64,000 nt of DNA from Zymobacter palmae (GTDB lineage: Bacteria > Pseudomonadota > Gammaproteobacteria > Pseudomonadales > Halomonadaceae): contig NZ_AP018933.1 in NCBI RefSeq assembly GCF_003610015.1, forward strand, positions 620,001 through 684,000, in the 5' to 3' direction. Below, one piece after another: positions 9,054 through 19,100 of the stretch. A model generated the notes under the pieces. It saw nothing but the letters and a program-made list of their open reading frames with translations, made no database searches and was not told the origin of the DNA. The stretch's first letter is position 1; every line of letters begins with the position of its first letter. Both the position numbers and the translations under genes were made by a program.

Positions 9054-9082
9054 TTGCAATCCCGATGTAAGGCGGTTAGTAT
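9054..9082 (+). promoter_or_regulatory. Sigma-70-type promoter of tRNA-Ser
   Basis: -35 TTGCAA (9054-9059), 17-bp spacer, -10 TAGTAT (9077-9082), 32 nt before the tRNA. Confidence 0.65.
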
Positions 9083-9114
9083 ACGCACCACTTCGATGTC
9101 GCAAGACATTGAAC

Positions 9115-9202
9115 GGAGAGGTGTCCGAGTGGTCGAAGGAGCACGCCTGGAAAGTGTGTAAGTCGAAAGGCTTCGAGGGTTCGAATCCCTCCCTCTCCGC
9201 CA
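9115..9202 (+). tRNA. tRNA-Ser (GGA)
   Basis: An 88-nt class II tRNA with acceptor stem GGAGAGG/CCTCTCC, anticodon GGA in the loop CCTGGAAA, a long variable arm and encoded CCA. Confidence 0.96.
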
Positions 9203-9213
9203 CTGATTTGATG

Positions 9214-9247
9214 AAAAAGCCGCTAGGTTCGCCTAGCGGCTTTTTTT
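9214..9247 (+). terminator. Rho-independent terminator after tRNA-Ser
   Basis: AAAAAGCCGCTAGG and CCTAGCGGC form a strong stem around a short loop, followed by seven T residues. Confidence 0.92.
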
Positions 9248-9477
9248 GTTTTTATCTACCCTCTTTCCTATCCATATCTGTCTTTGTCACCTTCCTTCTG
9301 TCATTGCGAAGCGGCCGTTTGGTCGACATGGCGCGATCGCGTCTCTTTCACGCGTGTCTGTTCCGTCTCACCCTGTCTAGGCCGTTACCGTACCCTCGCG
9401 CTGCACGCCGTGCGGCTACTGTGCTGGCAAGCACGTGGCGGGCAGTTACCAGAACGTCAATTGCATAGGGGCATGTC

Positions 9478-10014
9478 ATGGCTCGATCACTTTCGTTTAC
9501 TCACAAGAAGCTGCGCGGCGTACCGCGTCGTCTGCGGGCGATCAGCCGTTGGGCCGCATCCTTTGAAGGATACTTTCCGACCCTAACGGATGAGGACTAT
9601 GCACACGGCTATTGGAGCATCAAGATTCCCGTTGCGTGTGCGTTAGTAGAGGGCAAACAGACCTCTTCCGTGCTGCAGGCCTACTGTGCACAGGAAATGA
9701 TCGCGGCGTGTGCTCACTTAACCGCTGCCAAGCCAGCGGCACTGTCTGAGTGCCGAGTCACCTGCTGCATCGTTCTACCCAGTATGTTTGCCAGCGAGCT
9801 GTGTATCTATACGCGTGAAGACTATTTTCAGGCTCACACGGAACCCGGCGAGAACCACTTCGGGCGACGATCCCTTATCGAACATCAGCGACTCAGCGAT
9901 GAGTGGGCGCTGGCATTGCCATCAAATATGGAAGAGAAGGGTCTATTGTTCGCCAGTGATGACTATCGTTGTGAGCGGTGGTACTTCGGTGAGTTAGCGG
10001 CGCATGCCGAGTAA
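9478..10014 (+). CDS. Uncharacterised protein, DUF3916-like
   Basis: The 178-residue soluble protein is preceded by AGGGGC at about 6 nt. The N-terminal segment KLRGVPRRLRAISRWAASF, the aromatic motif YWSIKIPV near residue 43 and the stretch of cysteine-rich helix around residues 65-95 resemble, from memory, the DUF3916 family, whose function is unknown. It has no signal peptide or membrane segment. It stands alone between tRNA-Ser and the convergent efflux lipoprotein gene. Confidence 0.7.
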   Translation: MARSLSFTHKKLRGVPRRLRAISRWAASFEGYFPTLTDEDYAHGYWSIKIPVACALVEGKQTSSVLQAYCAQEMIAACAHLTAAKPAALSECRVTCCIVLPSMFASELCIYTREDYFQAHTEPGENHFGRRSLIEHQRLSDEWALALPSNMEEKGLLFASDDYRCERWYFGELAAHAE

Positions 10015-10204
10015 CCTCAACACGGTCACACCGATGAGGGGGGGATTCACATGATGCTGCAAAGCTCACCGTTGCGCCACTGGGTCACCGTGACATGGCG
10101 CTGATCCTTTTGGCTTTGGGGCGCGTTGTTGTGCTGAACAATGAAGAAGATCGTCTGGCGAGCTAGCTGTCGCGGGCTAGTAAAGGAATCTGGGCGAAGA
10201 AGGT

Positions 10205-10241
10205 GTCAGCGCTAGACCTTCCGTGGTCATGCAGCGCTGAC
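10205..10241. other. Inverted repeat between convergent genes
   Basis: GTCAGCGCT (10205-10213) and AGCGCTGAC (10233-10241) form a perfect 9-bp stem. It may act as a terminator of the convergent genes on either side, but a T-tract is poor on both strands. Confidence 0.4.
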
Positions 10242-10292
10242 AAAACGGGGCATCTTTAAGAAAGATGCGGAAAGAGGAATAGAGCCGTGCCG

Positions 10293-11705
10293 TTAGGTGG
10301 CTGGCCTCATATGAGACAGCAGGGCCTGTCTGTCCCAGCCTCCGCCGAGCGATTTGTAGAGGGTGATCAGATTGAGCTGCTGACGCAGCGACACCTGGAT
10401 CTGCGCTTGCCTTGCATCGCGCCATGCTGTGCGGGCACTCATCATGTCGATACGACTATCGCGTCCGACCTGAAATCGTTGGTCGGCAAGCTGTGCGCTT
10501 CTGTGTTGAGCCTCGGCCTTGCGTTGGGCGGCCTCGAAGTCCTGCCGTAGGGTAGCTTTGGCGCTCAGACTGTCCGCTACTTCTCGGAACGCGCCTTGAA
10601 TTGCTTTTTCATACTCTGCTACGGCCATATCCTTTTCGATCTTGGCGACCTCCAAGTTGGCCTGATGAGCGCCGAAATCGAACAGCGGTAGCGTCACGCT
10701 CGGTGAAAACGACCAACCGCGAACTGAATCGTTGAACAGATGGGCCAGATCGTTGCTTGCGCGGCCGTATGATCCCGTCAGTGTGATACGCGGGAAGAAT
10801 GCGGCGCGTGCGGCGCCGATAGAGGCATTGGCGGCCATCAGACGGTCTTCGGCGGCGACGATATCCGGACGGCGTGTCAGTAGATCAGCCGGCAGCCCTG
10901 CCGGAACATCACCGATGACCTGTTCAACAGGGGCTATCGCGGCGCTAGGAATGTCGGTGGGAAGCTCGGGAACGCCGAGTAGCTGCAGCAAGGCGTGTTC
11001 ATCCAGTGCTCGCTGTTGCTCGTAGCGGGCAACGGCTGCGATGGCATCCTGTTCCGCAGAAAGGCTCTGTTGATAGGCTCGCTCATCGTCGAGTCCCTCG
11101 GCAGCGCGCTTGTGCGTCAGCGCCGTGGTCTGCTGCTGATCTTGCAGTGACTCGCGCGCTAACGCGAGCAGTCGCTCATCGGCTCTCAGCGATAGGTCCG
11201 TGGTGGCGACGGCAGCCGTCAAGCTAAGCTGAGCTGCATGGCGCGAGGCCACGGACGAGAAATAGTCCGCAAGCGCTGCTTCCTTGAGGTTGTGTACGCG
11301 ACCGAATAGGTCCAGCTCATATCCTGAAATCGCCAAGCCATACGTTGCCGTGTCAGAAGAGGACTCGGGACGGATGTGCTCTTGGCTGATCTCGGCGTTC
11401 AATGCGGGCCACTGTTCTGCAAGACGAATGCGGTACTGGCTCTGCAGACGTTCTGACGTTAGCGCGGCAAGGCGCAAGTCCCGGTTGTTGGCGAGTGCCA
11501 ACGTAATCAGTTTGCGCAACCGTTCGTCCGTATAGAAGAGAGAGCCATCTTCCAGCACGGCAGTGGAAGCCGTTGCAGATGTGTCCTGAGTTGAATAGTG
11601 GGCTGCAATGGGCGCGGCCGGACGTTCGTAATCGGGCGCCAATGAGCAGCCTGTCAGGGCACAGAGGGTTAACAGACAGCTGGTACGATATAGCATAGTG
11701 TTCAT
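10293..11705 (-). CDS. RND efflux outer-membrane lipoprotein (NodT/OprM family)
   Basis: The 470-residue TolC-like channel starts with a lipoprotein signal ending at the lipobox LTGC (Cys20). Two outer-membrane-factor repeats with long alpha-helical coiled segments follow, including the family-typical LLTRRPDIVAAEDRLMAANA block and a later repeat ending in LYKSLGGGW. It should trimerise in the outer membrane and dock with the adaptor/pump pair encoded at 15002-19269. It diverges from the response regulator gene, so one locus supplies a complete tripartite pump plus its own two-component control. The start at 11705 gives a proper signal peptide; the ribosome-binding site is weak. Confidence 0.93.
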   Translation of the reverse strand: MNTMLYRTSCLLTLCALTGCSLAPDYERPAAPIAAHYSTQDTSATASTAVLEDGSLFYTDERLRKLITLALANNRDLRLAALTSERLQSQYRIRLAEQWPALNAEISQEHIRPESSSDTATYGLAISGYELDLFGRVHNLKEAALADYFSSVASRHAAQLSLTAAVATTDLSLRADERLLALARESLQDQQQTTALTHKRAAEGLDDERAYQQSLSAEQDAIAAVARYEQQRALDEHALLQLLGVPELPTDIPSAAIAPVEQVIGDVPAGLPADLLTRRPDIVAAEDRLMAANASIGAARAAFFPRITLTGSYGRASNDLAHLFNDSVRGWSFSPSVTLPLFDFGAHQANLEVAKIEKDMAVAEYEKAIQGAFREVADSLSAKATLRQDFEAAQRKAEAQHRSAQLADQRFQVGRDSRIDMMSARTAWRDARQAQIQVSLRQQLNLITLYKSLGGGWDRQALLSHMRPAT

Positions 11706-12156
11706 ATAACGCCCGTCATATTCAAAGGACAATCATTCATCTACCATTGCCTTACATTCATTTTCATGACAATAAATCGGTATGATTACAATAAGGTAAT
11801 GATCACCCGCGATGAATAACAAATATCCTTGGATGGAAATTAAAGGGGGAATACATTGTCGGCAAGCCCCGATGCTTATGACTGCGCTTGCCACAGTGGA
11901 AGTCCGCTCGCTGCGCGTCTACGGGCTGTAGACATGTGCTTTTAAGAAAACTGTCTATTCTTCTCTTAAATAATGCATGGCATTAAATTATTTAATTGAA
12001 ATGCATAACATCATTTTCTATGATGAAGCCCGATTGATGATAAGAGTAAGGCTCGGTATTGATAATAAATATGAGCTGAAATTGGAAGCGATATTCTCAT
12101 TTTGGAATCAAGAGAATATTGACGGACTATCAAGATATCATGAAGAGAGCGGGTCT
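11706..12156. other. Divergent control region of the RND efflux locus
   Basis: About 450 bp, A/T-rich toward the right, between the divergent outer-membrane lipoprotein and response-regulator genes. It should hold both promoters and the response-regulator binding sites, but I could not identify a clear operator. An open frame running into the regulator from 11977 is not needed, because the regulator has its own site at 12157. Confidence 0.5.
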
Positions 12157-12855
12157 ATGAGTCAGCGCAGAGTGTTGATCGTCGAAGACGATTTTGATGG
12201 CGCCGAGGTATTAGGTGCTTATCTGAAGCGAGATGGTTTTCAGACGCGCCACGTTGCCGATGGGTACCAAGCCTTAGAGCAGCATGCACAGTGGCGCCCC
12301 GATCTGGTGCTGCTGGACATCATGCTGCCCGGTCTGAGCGGTAATGATGTCATGGCCGCAATCCGCCAGCATTCGACGACGCCCGTCATCATGGTGACGG
12401 CGGTCGGCAGCGAGTCGAACCGCATTAACTCCCTGCTATACGGGGCCGACGACTATGTGGTCAAGCCCTACAATCCCGGCGAGGTCGTCGCGCGCGTTCA
12501 TGCCGTGCTGCGGCGCTGGAGCGGCAGTGCCCAGGACCGTCGTCAGTGTCTGCGGCACGGCAATTTGGTGGTCGATGTTGAAGCCGCGCAGGCATCCATT
12601 GACGTGGATGGAGCCTGTCAGCCGATCGACCTGACGCGTACGGAGTTCAGCATGCTGGCCATGCTGATGGCTCGGCCTACGCGCATGTTTTCGCGTGCCG
12701 AGCTGTTGGAGCGCTGCTTGCCTGAAAGCGATGCGCTGGAACGCGTGGTTGATGTGCATATCTACAATCTGCGCCGCAAGCTGGAACAGGCGAATGTGCA
12801 GGATGTCCTGCTGACCGTGCGCGGCCTGGGTTATCGCTTCAGCAACGTCTCGTGA
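12157..12855 (+). CDS. OmpR-family response regulator of the efflux locus
   Basis: The 232-residue regulator has a receiver domain with acidic pocket EDD (10-12), phospho-acceptor Asp54 in LLDIMLPG, Thr81 and Lys103 (KPY), followed by a winged-helix DNA-binding domain (about 130-230) with the RTEFSML, FSRAELLE and VVDVHIYNLRRKL blocks. It resembles BaeR/SmeR-type regulators that control RND pumps. The start is placed at 12157 because an AAGAGAG-type site precedes it and the receiver fold begins there. The kinase gene follows directly, and the divergent lipoprotein and downstream pump are the probable targets. Confidence 0.94.
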   Translation: MSQRRVLIVEDDFDGAEVLGAYLKRDGFQTRHVADGYQALEQHAQWRPDLVLLDIMLPGLSGNDVMAAIRQHSTTPVIMVTAVGSESNRINSLLYGADDYVVKPYNPGEVVARVHAVLRRWSGSAQDRRQCLRHGNLVVDVEAAQASIDVDGACQPIDLTRTEFSMLAMLMARPTRMFSRAELLERCLPESDALERVVDVHIYNLRRKLEQANVQDVLLTVRGLGYRFSNVS

Positions 12856-12868
12856 GAGAGTGCGCCTC

Positions 12869-14056
12869 ATGATTGGATTGCTTCGTAAACGCAGAGTGCG
12901 CCCCGGTGCGCCGCTCTGGCGCTGGATCGGCGTGCGCATGATTGCGTTGGCGATGTCGGCCATCCTGTTTGTCTGTGGTGGAATGTGGCTGCGGTTCGCT
13001 TGGTGGGAAGGGCACTTGCGGGCCAAGATTCCTGCGCCCGTGCGTCAAGAGCTGGATATGCTCGAAGCGCAGCCTCGAGGAGACCGCCAGCGTCTGCTGC
13101 AGATCTATGGGGAGTACATGTACGGTGAATACTTTACCAACGAGTCTGAAAATAAGGATCTGCTGTTCTTTGGTGGCTTTATTCTGCTGTCGATTCCGCT
13201 GATTCTTGTTGGCGGAGCATGGATGTCACTGCGCCTATCGCGTCAGCTCAGTGCGGTGGCCATTTCGGCCGATCGGATCGCCCAAGGTGACCTCACCTCC
13301 CGGGCTGCACTGGCGCAGCACTCGCCCGAGGCGCTGCGCAGCCTGACGGATGACTTCAACCGTATGGCCGAACGTCTGGAGCGACGCGAGCGTGAGCTGC
13401 AAGCCTCTAGTGCGGCTACGGCGCATGAACTACGAACTCCGCTGACGGCTGCCAAGGGACGTCTGCAGGGCATGCTAGACGGTGTCTTCGAGCCTACCGC
13501 ACAGAATTTCCAGCTGATCATGCGTCAGCTGGACCAGTTGAACCACCTTATCAATGACCTGTATCTGCTCTCGCTGATCTCGGCGGAACAGTTAGCACTG
13601 TCACCGAGCGATTTTGCCGTGCGGTCGCTGTTGGAAGAGCGCATGGCGTGGGCGGCTCCACGGCTGCGAGAGCTGGGTATGCAGGCTCAGGTCGAGGCGG
13701 ATGATGCGTTACAGCTGCGCGCGGACCGGGATCGACTCGGTCAGGTGGTGTCTATCCTGCTCGACAATGCCATGCGCTACGCGGCCTCGGGGGGCTGGGT
13801 CATAGTACAGGCACGGTTGCAGGAGGGGGGCGTGATCATTGCCGTCGATGATGGCGGTCCCGGTTTCGCTCCCGAGCATCTGGCGCGCGCATGCGACCGG
13901 TTCTGGCGAGCGGAAAGTTCGCGTTCGCGGCATGCAGGAGGCAGTGGGTTGGGGCTGGCGGTAGCGGCCGCGATTGTACAGGCGCATGGCGGTCATCTGT
14001 CCGTCCATAACCGTGACGGCGGGGGGGCTTCTCTCCGCATCCTCCTGCCTCATTAA
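12869..14056 (+). CDS. Sensor histidine kinase (BaeS/SmeS-like)
   Basis: The 395-residue membrane kinase has one transmembrane segment near residues 22-42, a short periplasmic region, a second segment near 100-120, a HAMP domain (about 121-175), the H-box ATAHELRTPLT with His186, and N, G1 and G2 ATP-binding boxes (LLDNAMRYAASGG, DDGGPGF, GSGLGLAV). ATG 12869 is chosen because GAGAG lies about 8 nt upstream; GTG 12860 is an alternative in the same frame. It sits 13 nt after the response regulator. The short sensor loop suggests sensing of membrane or periplasmic stress, but the signal is unknown. Confidence 0.93.
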   Translation: MIGLLRKRRVRPGAPLWRWIGVRMIALAMSAILFVCGGMWLRFAWWEGHLRAKIPAPVRQELDMLEAQPRGDRQRLLQIYGEYMYGEYFTNESENKDLLFFGGFILLSIPLILVGGAWMSLRLSRQLSAVAISADRIAQGDLTSRAALAQHSPEALRSLTDDFNRMAERLERRERELQASSAATAHELRTPLTAAKGRLQGMLDGVFEPTAQNFQLIMRQLDQLNHLINDLYLLSLISAEQLALSPSDFAVRSLLEERMAWAAPRLRELGMQAQVEADDALQLRADRDRLGQVVSILLDNAMRYAASGGWVIVQARLQEGGVIIAVDDGGPGFAPEHLARACDRFWRAESSRSRHAGGSGLGLAVAAAIVQAHGGHLSVHNRDGGGASLRILLPH

Positions 14057-14162
14057 GAGAATCCGCTTTTTCTTCATCGAATATTGATCCTTTCTTAGGC
14101 CCCCCTTGCCAAGGCGTTGGTGTACTGCTTCTCCTCTACATTCCTCGCGAGGAGCAGTACGA

Positions 14163-14996
14163 ATGACTACACGCCGCTTCAAGGCCCCTCTGCGTGCCGT
14201 GCTGTCCGTCATGGGACTGGCATGCGCATGCGTTTCTCACGCCAGTCAAACCGAAGAAACCGTGCCCGAGGCATCGCGCAGCCTGTGGGGAGATAAGACC
14301 ACCGTTGCCGTTGGCTTAGGCACTGTCGTTAGCCCTCGCTATATGGGCTCTCAGCAGACACACGCGCTGCTGCTGCCAACCCTCAGTCTTTCTCGCGGAA
14401 TCTTCTTCGCCGATTCGACGCGCGGTATCGGTGCTGAATACATGAATGACAGCGGCTTTTATGTCAGTAGCGCTCTGGCCTATGACCCCGGTCGCAAAGA
14501 CCACGATAGTTCATGGCGAGCCGGTTCAGATCGCCTGCGTGGCATGGGCGATGTGACGGGGGCCACTACCGCTGATCTGTTGCTCTCTCAGGCCATCACT
14601 TCATGGCTAGCGGTCAGCGGCGAAGCCGAATTCCGTGTGGCAGGTTATCACCGAGGTAACCGCTATCGGTTTGGGTTAGAAAGCACGCTGTTCAGCAGCT
14701 CAACCGATACGGTGACGCTTGGTGTCAATGCCCACATGGGGGATGGCCGCTATAACCGCACCTATTTCGGGGTGAGCGAGCAGCAGGAACGTCGCTCGAG
14801 CTTCGAGCGCTTCGATACCAAATCTGGCATCTACGCCTATTCCACCTCTCTGGACTGGCAGCACAGCTTTAACTCCCACTGGACCCTGCTGATGGGCGCC
14901 AATCTGATGGCGTTCAGCGATCGCGCGCGTCACAGCCCCATTGTGGAAAGTGGCACTGGCGCTGCCGGATTCGCCATGCTGGATTACACGTTCTAA
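14163..14996 (+). CDS. MipA/OmpV family outer-membrane protein
   Basis: The 277-residue protein has a cleavable signal peptide (cleavage probably after SHA near residue 28) and a beta-barrel-like remainder rich in alternating aromatic and polar residues, ending in YTF with a terminal phenylalanine as in many outer-membrane proteins. The VGLGTVVSPRYMGS segment and the YFGVS motif are typical of the MipA/OmpV family. GAGGAG precedes the start. MipA in E. coli scaffolds peptidoglycan enzymes, but several homologues lie beside two-component or efflux genes, and membership in this efflux locus suggests an envelope-permeability role. That is inference. Confidence 0.9.
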   Translation: MTTRRFKAPLRAVLSVMGLACACVSHASQTEETVPEASRSLWGDKTTVAVGLGTVVSPRYMGSQQTHALLLPTLSLSRGIFFADSTRGIGAEYMNDSGFYVSSALAYDPGRKDHDSSWRAGSDRLRGMGDVTGATTADLLLSQAITSWLAVSGEAEFRVAGYHRGNRYRFGLESTLFSSSTDTVTLGVNAHMGDGRYNRTYFGVSEQQERRSSFERFDTKSGIYAYSTSLDWQHSFNSHWTLLMGANLMAFSDRARHSPIVESGTGAAGFAMLDYTF

Positions 14997-15001
14997 GACG
15001 A

Positions 15002-16195
15002 ATGCGGTGGCTAACGATGATCTCCTATGGGAAATGTGGACGGCATGCGTGGTGGGCAATGGCGCTGGTGATGGCGCTGGTGATGGCGCTGGGTGCACAG
15101 GAGAAGGTGTGGGCGGAAGAACCGCCTGTACCGCTTTCCGCCCAGCGCGTTGAAACCCAGTATGCACAGGCACGCACGATGGCTCGGCGGGTGACGGCCT
15201 CTGGGCGCTGGGTAGCGCGAGAAGAGGTAACGGTGATGGCACCGCTGGACAGCGTGCGTGTACGTGAAGTGCTAGCCGATGTGGGTATGCGAGTGCAGCA
15301 AGGGCAGGTGCTTGCACGGCTCGAACGCAATGCATTGTCCGCCCAGCTTGAGCAGTCCCAGCAGGGCATCCAGCGTAGCCGTGCTGAACAAGTGCATGCT
15401 CAGTCGCACATGAAGGAAACGGCATCGGCGCTTGAACGCGCTCGTCGCCTGCAGCCTGACGGAGCGATCAGCACACAGGAACTGGAAGCGGCCACTGCTG
15501 CTTACGCCAGCGCTCAGGCAGAGTATGAGCAAGCACAAGCCACAGTGAAGCAGATGTGTGCCCAAACGGAGGCGGCCCGTATACAGCTAGCGCATGCCGA
15601 AGTGCGAGCGCCTGTCGCGGGGCTGATCATCCAGCGACAGGTACAGACCGGTGCGCTGGTCAATGCGCAGACCCCTCTGTTTACCCTAGTGCGCGACGGT
15701 GATCTTGAGTTCAGTGCACAGGTGCCGGCCTCCGTGCTGCCGGACATTTCGGTTGGAATGCCCGCCCAGTTGTCCTTGCCATCATGTCACCTGCCTGGGC
15801 AAATCAGACAGGTCGCTGCGGTTGTAGATAGCGATACGGGGTATGGAGAGGTGCGCATCACGGCAACCGATGGTGCACTGTCACGGCTGCGAGCGGGTAC
15901 GGCAGGCAGCGTTCAGCTGTCCTTGGATGAGCGCCAAGCGCTGGCGCTGGATGCGCGTGCACTGCGCTACGGCAATGATGGTCGCTCTACCTATGTATTC
16001 GTTGTTGGTGCGGATCAGCGCGTCAAACGCGTGGATGTCAGCACCGGTGGGCGCGATGGCGAATGGGTCGAAATCAGTCACGGCGTGACGCCTCAGGATA
16101 CCGTCGTATTGGCCGGTGCCGCTTTGTTGTCGGAAGGGGAAAGGGTCGAAGGCGTACCCGCGGCTACTCATACCACCACGAGTGTGCAGCCATGA
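15002..16195 (+). CDS. RND efflux periplasmic adaptor (membrane fusion protein)
   Basis: The 397-residue HlyD/AcrA-family adaptor has an N-terminal membrane anchor or signal (about 18-38), a biotinyl-lipoyl half motif near MAPLDSVRVREVLADVGMRV, a long coiled-coil hairpin (about 105-200), the second lipoyl half ending in RAPVAGLIIQRQV, and a beta-barrel domain. It bridges the inner-membrane pump and outer-membrane lipoprotein channel. It begins 5 nt after the MipA/OmpV gene and overlaps the pump gene at an ATGA junction, so the three form an operon. Confidence 0.93.
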   Translation: MRWLTMISYGKCGRHAWWAMALVMALVMALGAQEKVWAEEPPVPLSAQRVETQYAQARTMARRVTASGRWVAREEVTVMAPLDSVRVREVLADVGMRVQQGQVLARLERNALSAQLEQSQQGIQRSRAEQVHAQSHMKETASALERARRLQPDGAISTQELEAATAAYASAQAEYEQAQATVKQMCAQTEAARIQLAHAEVRAPVAGLIIQRQVQTGALVNAQTPLFTLVRDGDLEFSAQVPASVLPDISVGMPAQLSLPSCHLPGQIRQVAAVVDSDTGYGEVRITATDGALSRLRAGTAGSVQLSLDERQALALDARALRYGNDGRSTYVFVVGADQRVKRVDVSTGGRDGEWVEISHGVTPQDTVVLAGAALLSEGERVEGVPAATHTTTSVQP

Positions 16196-19100
16196 CACAA
16201 GGACTATCTTCTTGGGCGATTCGTCACCCGATCCCCACCATCGTGTTGTTCTGCGTACTGACGCTGGCGGGTGTTATGGCTTTCCTGCGCTTGCCCGTGA
16301 ATGCCAACCCACCGGTTGCCTTTCCGCTGGTCAGCGTTGCCGTCGTACAGCCCGGTGCCGCCCCTTCTGAAATCGAATCGGAGATAACCCGTCGCGTCGA
16401 AAATGCGCTGACCGGGCTGTCAGGCGTGCGTCATATCGAGTCGACCGCCAAGGCCTCTGAAAGTGACACCATCGTTGAATTTCAGCTGGGAACGGACCCC
16501 GATCGCGCGGTCAGTGATGTGCGTGCTGCCATTGGAGAGATCCGCGGTGAACTGCCTCAGAACATACCCGAGCCGGTCATTCAGCGCGTGGATGTCGAAG
16601 GCGGGGCCATGCTTCAGTACGTACTAGAAGCCCCAGGGCAATCTTCTGCCGCGCTATCATGGTACGTGGATGATACCGTCCGCCGAGAGCTTTTAGCCGT
16701 ACCAGGTGTCCAGCGCGTCGCTCGTTTTGGCGGCGCCACGCAGGAACTGCGTATTGAACCGGACCCCGCTGTGCTGGCGCAATATGGCATGAGCATCGAA
16801 ACGCTGAATGCTCAGCTGCGTGATACTTATGCCAACGTGCCGGGCGGCCATCTGGAAACGTCCGTCCAACGGCACACCATTCGCGTACAGGGGCGGCAGG
16901 CACGGCCCGATACACTAGGAACCTTACCTATTGCGATGCCGGGTGGCCGTTGGCTGCCGCTGGGTGAACTGGCGCGCATCCGAGAAACAGTCACCGAACC
17001 CTCTGGTTTTGCCCAGTTCAACGGTGAGCCTGCAGTAGGATTCTCCATCTGGCGAGGAAAGGGCTACAGCGATACCCAAGTTGCCGAACGTGTCGCCGAG
17101 CGGCTGCAAGCGTTGCAGGCTCAACAGCCGGGCATCGTCATGCATGAAGTGACCTCGACGGTGGCCTATACCAGCGCCAGCTACAGCACCGCCATGCATA
17201 CCCTTGTGGAAGGGGCCATACTGACAATCTTGGTGGTCTTCTTGTTCCTGCGTGACTGGCGTGCAACGGCGATTGCTGCCATTGCCTTGCCGCTGTCGAT
17301 TCTGCCCGTGTTCCTTGCCATGTTATGGCTGAACTTCACGCTTAACAGCATCACCATGCTGGCACTGACGCTGGTCATTGGCATTCTTGTTGACGATGCC
17401 ATCGTCGAGATTGAAAACATAGATCGCCATATCCATATGGGGGAACGGCCCTACCGCGCAGCGTTGCATGCTGCGGATGGCATCTCACTGGCTGTATTAG
17501 CCACGACACTGACCATCGTGGCGGTCTTCGCACCAGTAGGGTTCGTGCCCGGTGTCATCGGCCAGTATTTCCGCCAGTTTGGCTTAACCTCAGCCATTGC
17601 CGTGCTGTGCTCGCTGCTGGTGGCTCGTTTTCTGACGCCGCTGCTGGCAGCTTATTTCATGCGTGCGGTGCCTGCATCCACGGTACCCGCTTATAAGGAT
17701 GAATCACCGAAAGGCGGGCTGATGCAGCGCTATGTCAGTATGCTGGACCTCGCCTTGCGGCACCCGTGGAAAACGCTGGCCGCTGCCACTGCGCTCTTTG
17801 TCGCGTCGATATGGGTAGGGGGTACTTTGCCGAGCGGTTTCCTTCCCGCCAATGACGCCAGCCTGTCCCAGCTGCGCGTCACGCTATCGCCCGGCAGCTC
17901 GGGTGCACAGGCTCAGCAGCTGACGCAGCGCATCACCGATATCCTTCGTGCGCATCCGGCAGTCAAGCATGTGCTGGTCATTGCCGAATCACCTGATGAC
18001 GCCAGCTTCAGCATTACCCTGTTACCGCGCGATCAGCGCCAGCTTTCGCGCAAAGCGTTTGAGAACGATATCCGTAGCCGACTGGCCGCTGTACCGGATA
18101 CGCGTTTCCAATTCCTAGTGGAAGGCAATAGCGAAGTTTCGATTATGCTGGTAGGGCGCGATGCATCGGCATTGGAAGCCGCCGCTCGCAGCGTGGCCAA
18201 TGACATGCGCCGACTACCACAGCTGGCGAACGTGCAGATCAGTCTGGCGCCTGTACGACCGGAATTGCAGGTACGCCCCCGCCCCGACGATGCTGCACGT
18301 CTGGGCGTCAGTACCACCGCTATTGGTGACGTGCTGCGTACGGCAACGACGGGTGAGCAGGATGCCCAGTCGGCGCACTACAACATACAGGAGCGTCAGA
18401 TACCGTTGCGTGTCCGCTTGTCCGAACGCGATCGCTCCGATCTGGATGTGCTGGGCAGTCTGCGTATTTCAAGCCTGACGCATGAAAAGGGCGTACCGCT
18501 GTCCGCCGTTGCCGATATCCAGTACGGCGAAGGTCAGGCGCGTATTGATCGCCATGATCGCCAGCGTCGCATCAGCATCGAAGCCAATCTCCAGTCTGCA
18601 TCACTGGGCGAAGCACTGGATGCCGCACAGCTGTTACCGACATTGCAGCACCTGCCCGAAGGTGTGCAGCAAGTGACGTACGGCGACGCTGAGTATATGG
18701 ATGAAATGTTCGAAAACTTCTCGCTGACGATGGTGGCCAGCATTTTGACCATGTACGCGATTCTGGTGCTGTTGTTTCGCAGTTTCCTGCAGCCGCTCAC
18801 GATTCTCTTCACGCTACCGCTGTCACTGGTTGGCGCTATTGCGGCCCTGTGGCTTATTGGTGCCGCACTGGATCTACCGGCCATCATTGGTCTGCTGATG
18901 TTGATGGGGATCGTGACCAAGAACGCGATTCTGCTGGTCGATTTCACGATAGAAGGGCTTCGTGATGGGCGTTCGCTGCACGATGCGCTTAAGCATGCCG
19001 GTATGATGCGTGCACGCCCTATCGTGATGACGACGGTAGCGATGGTGGCAGGGATGGTACCTGCTGCGTTGGGATTTGGCGCCGACTCAGGCTTTAGAAT

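Noticed and set aside
11977-12156. 60-residue N-terminal extension of the response regulator
   Set aside because: Its composition is A/T-rich and unlike the receiver domain, and a ribosome-binding site precedes the ATG at 12157.
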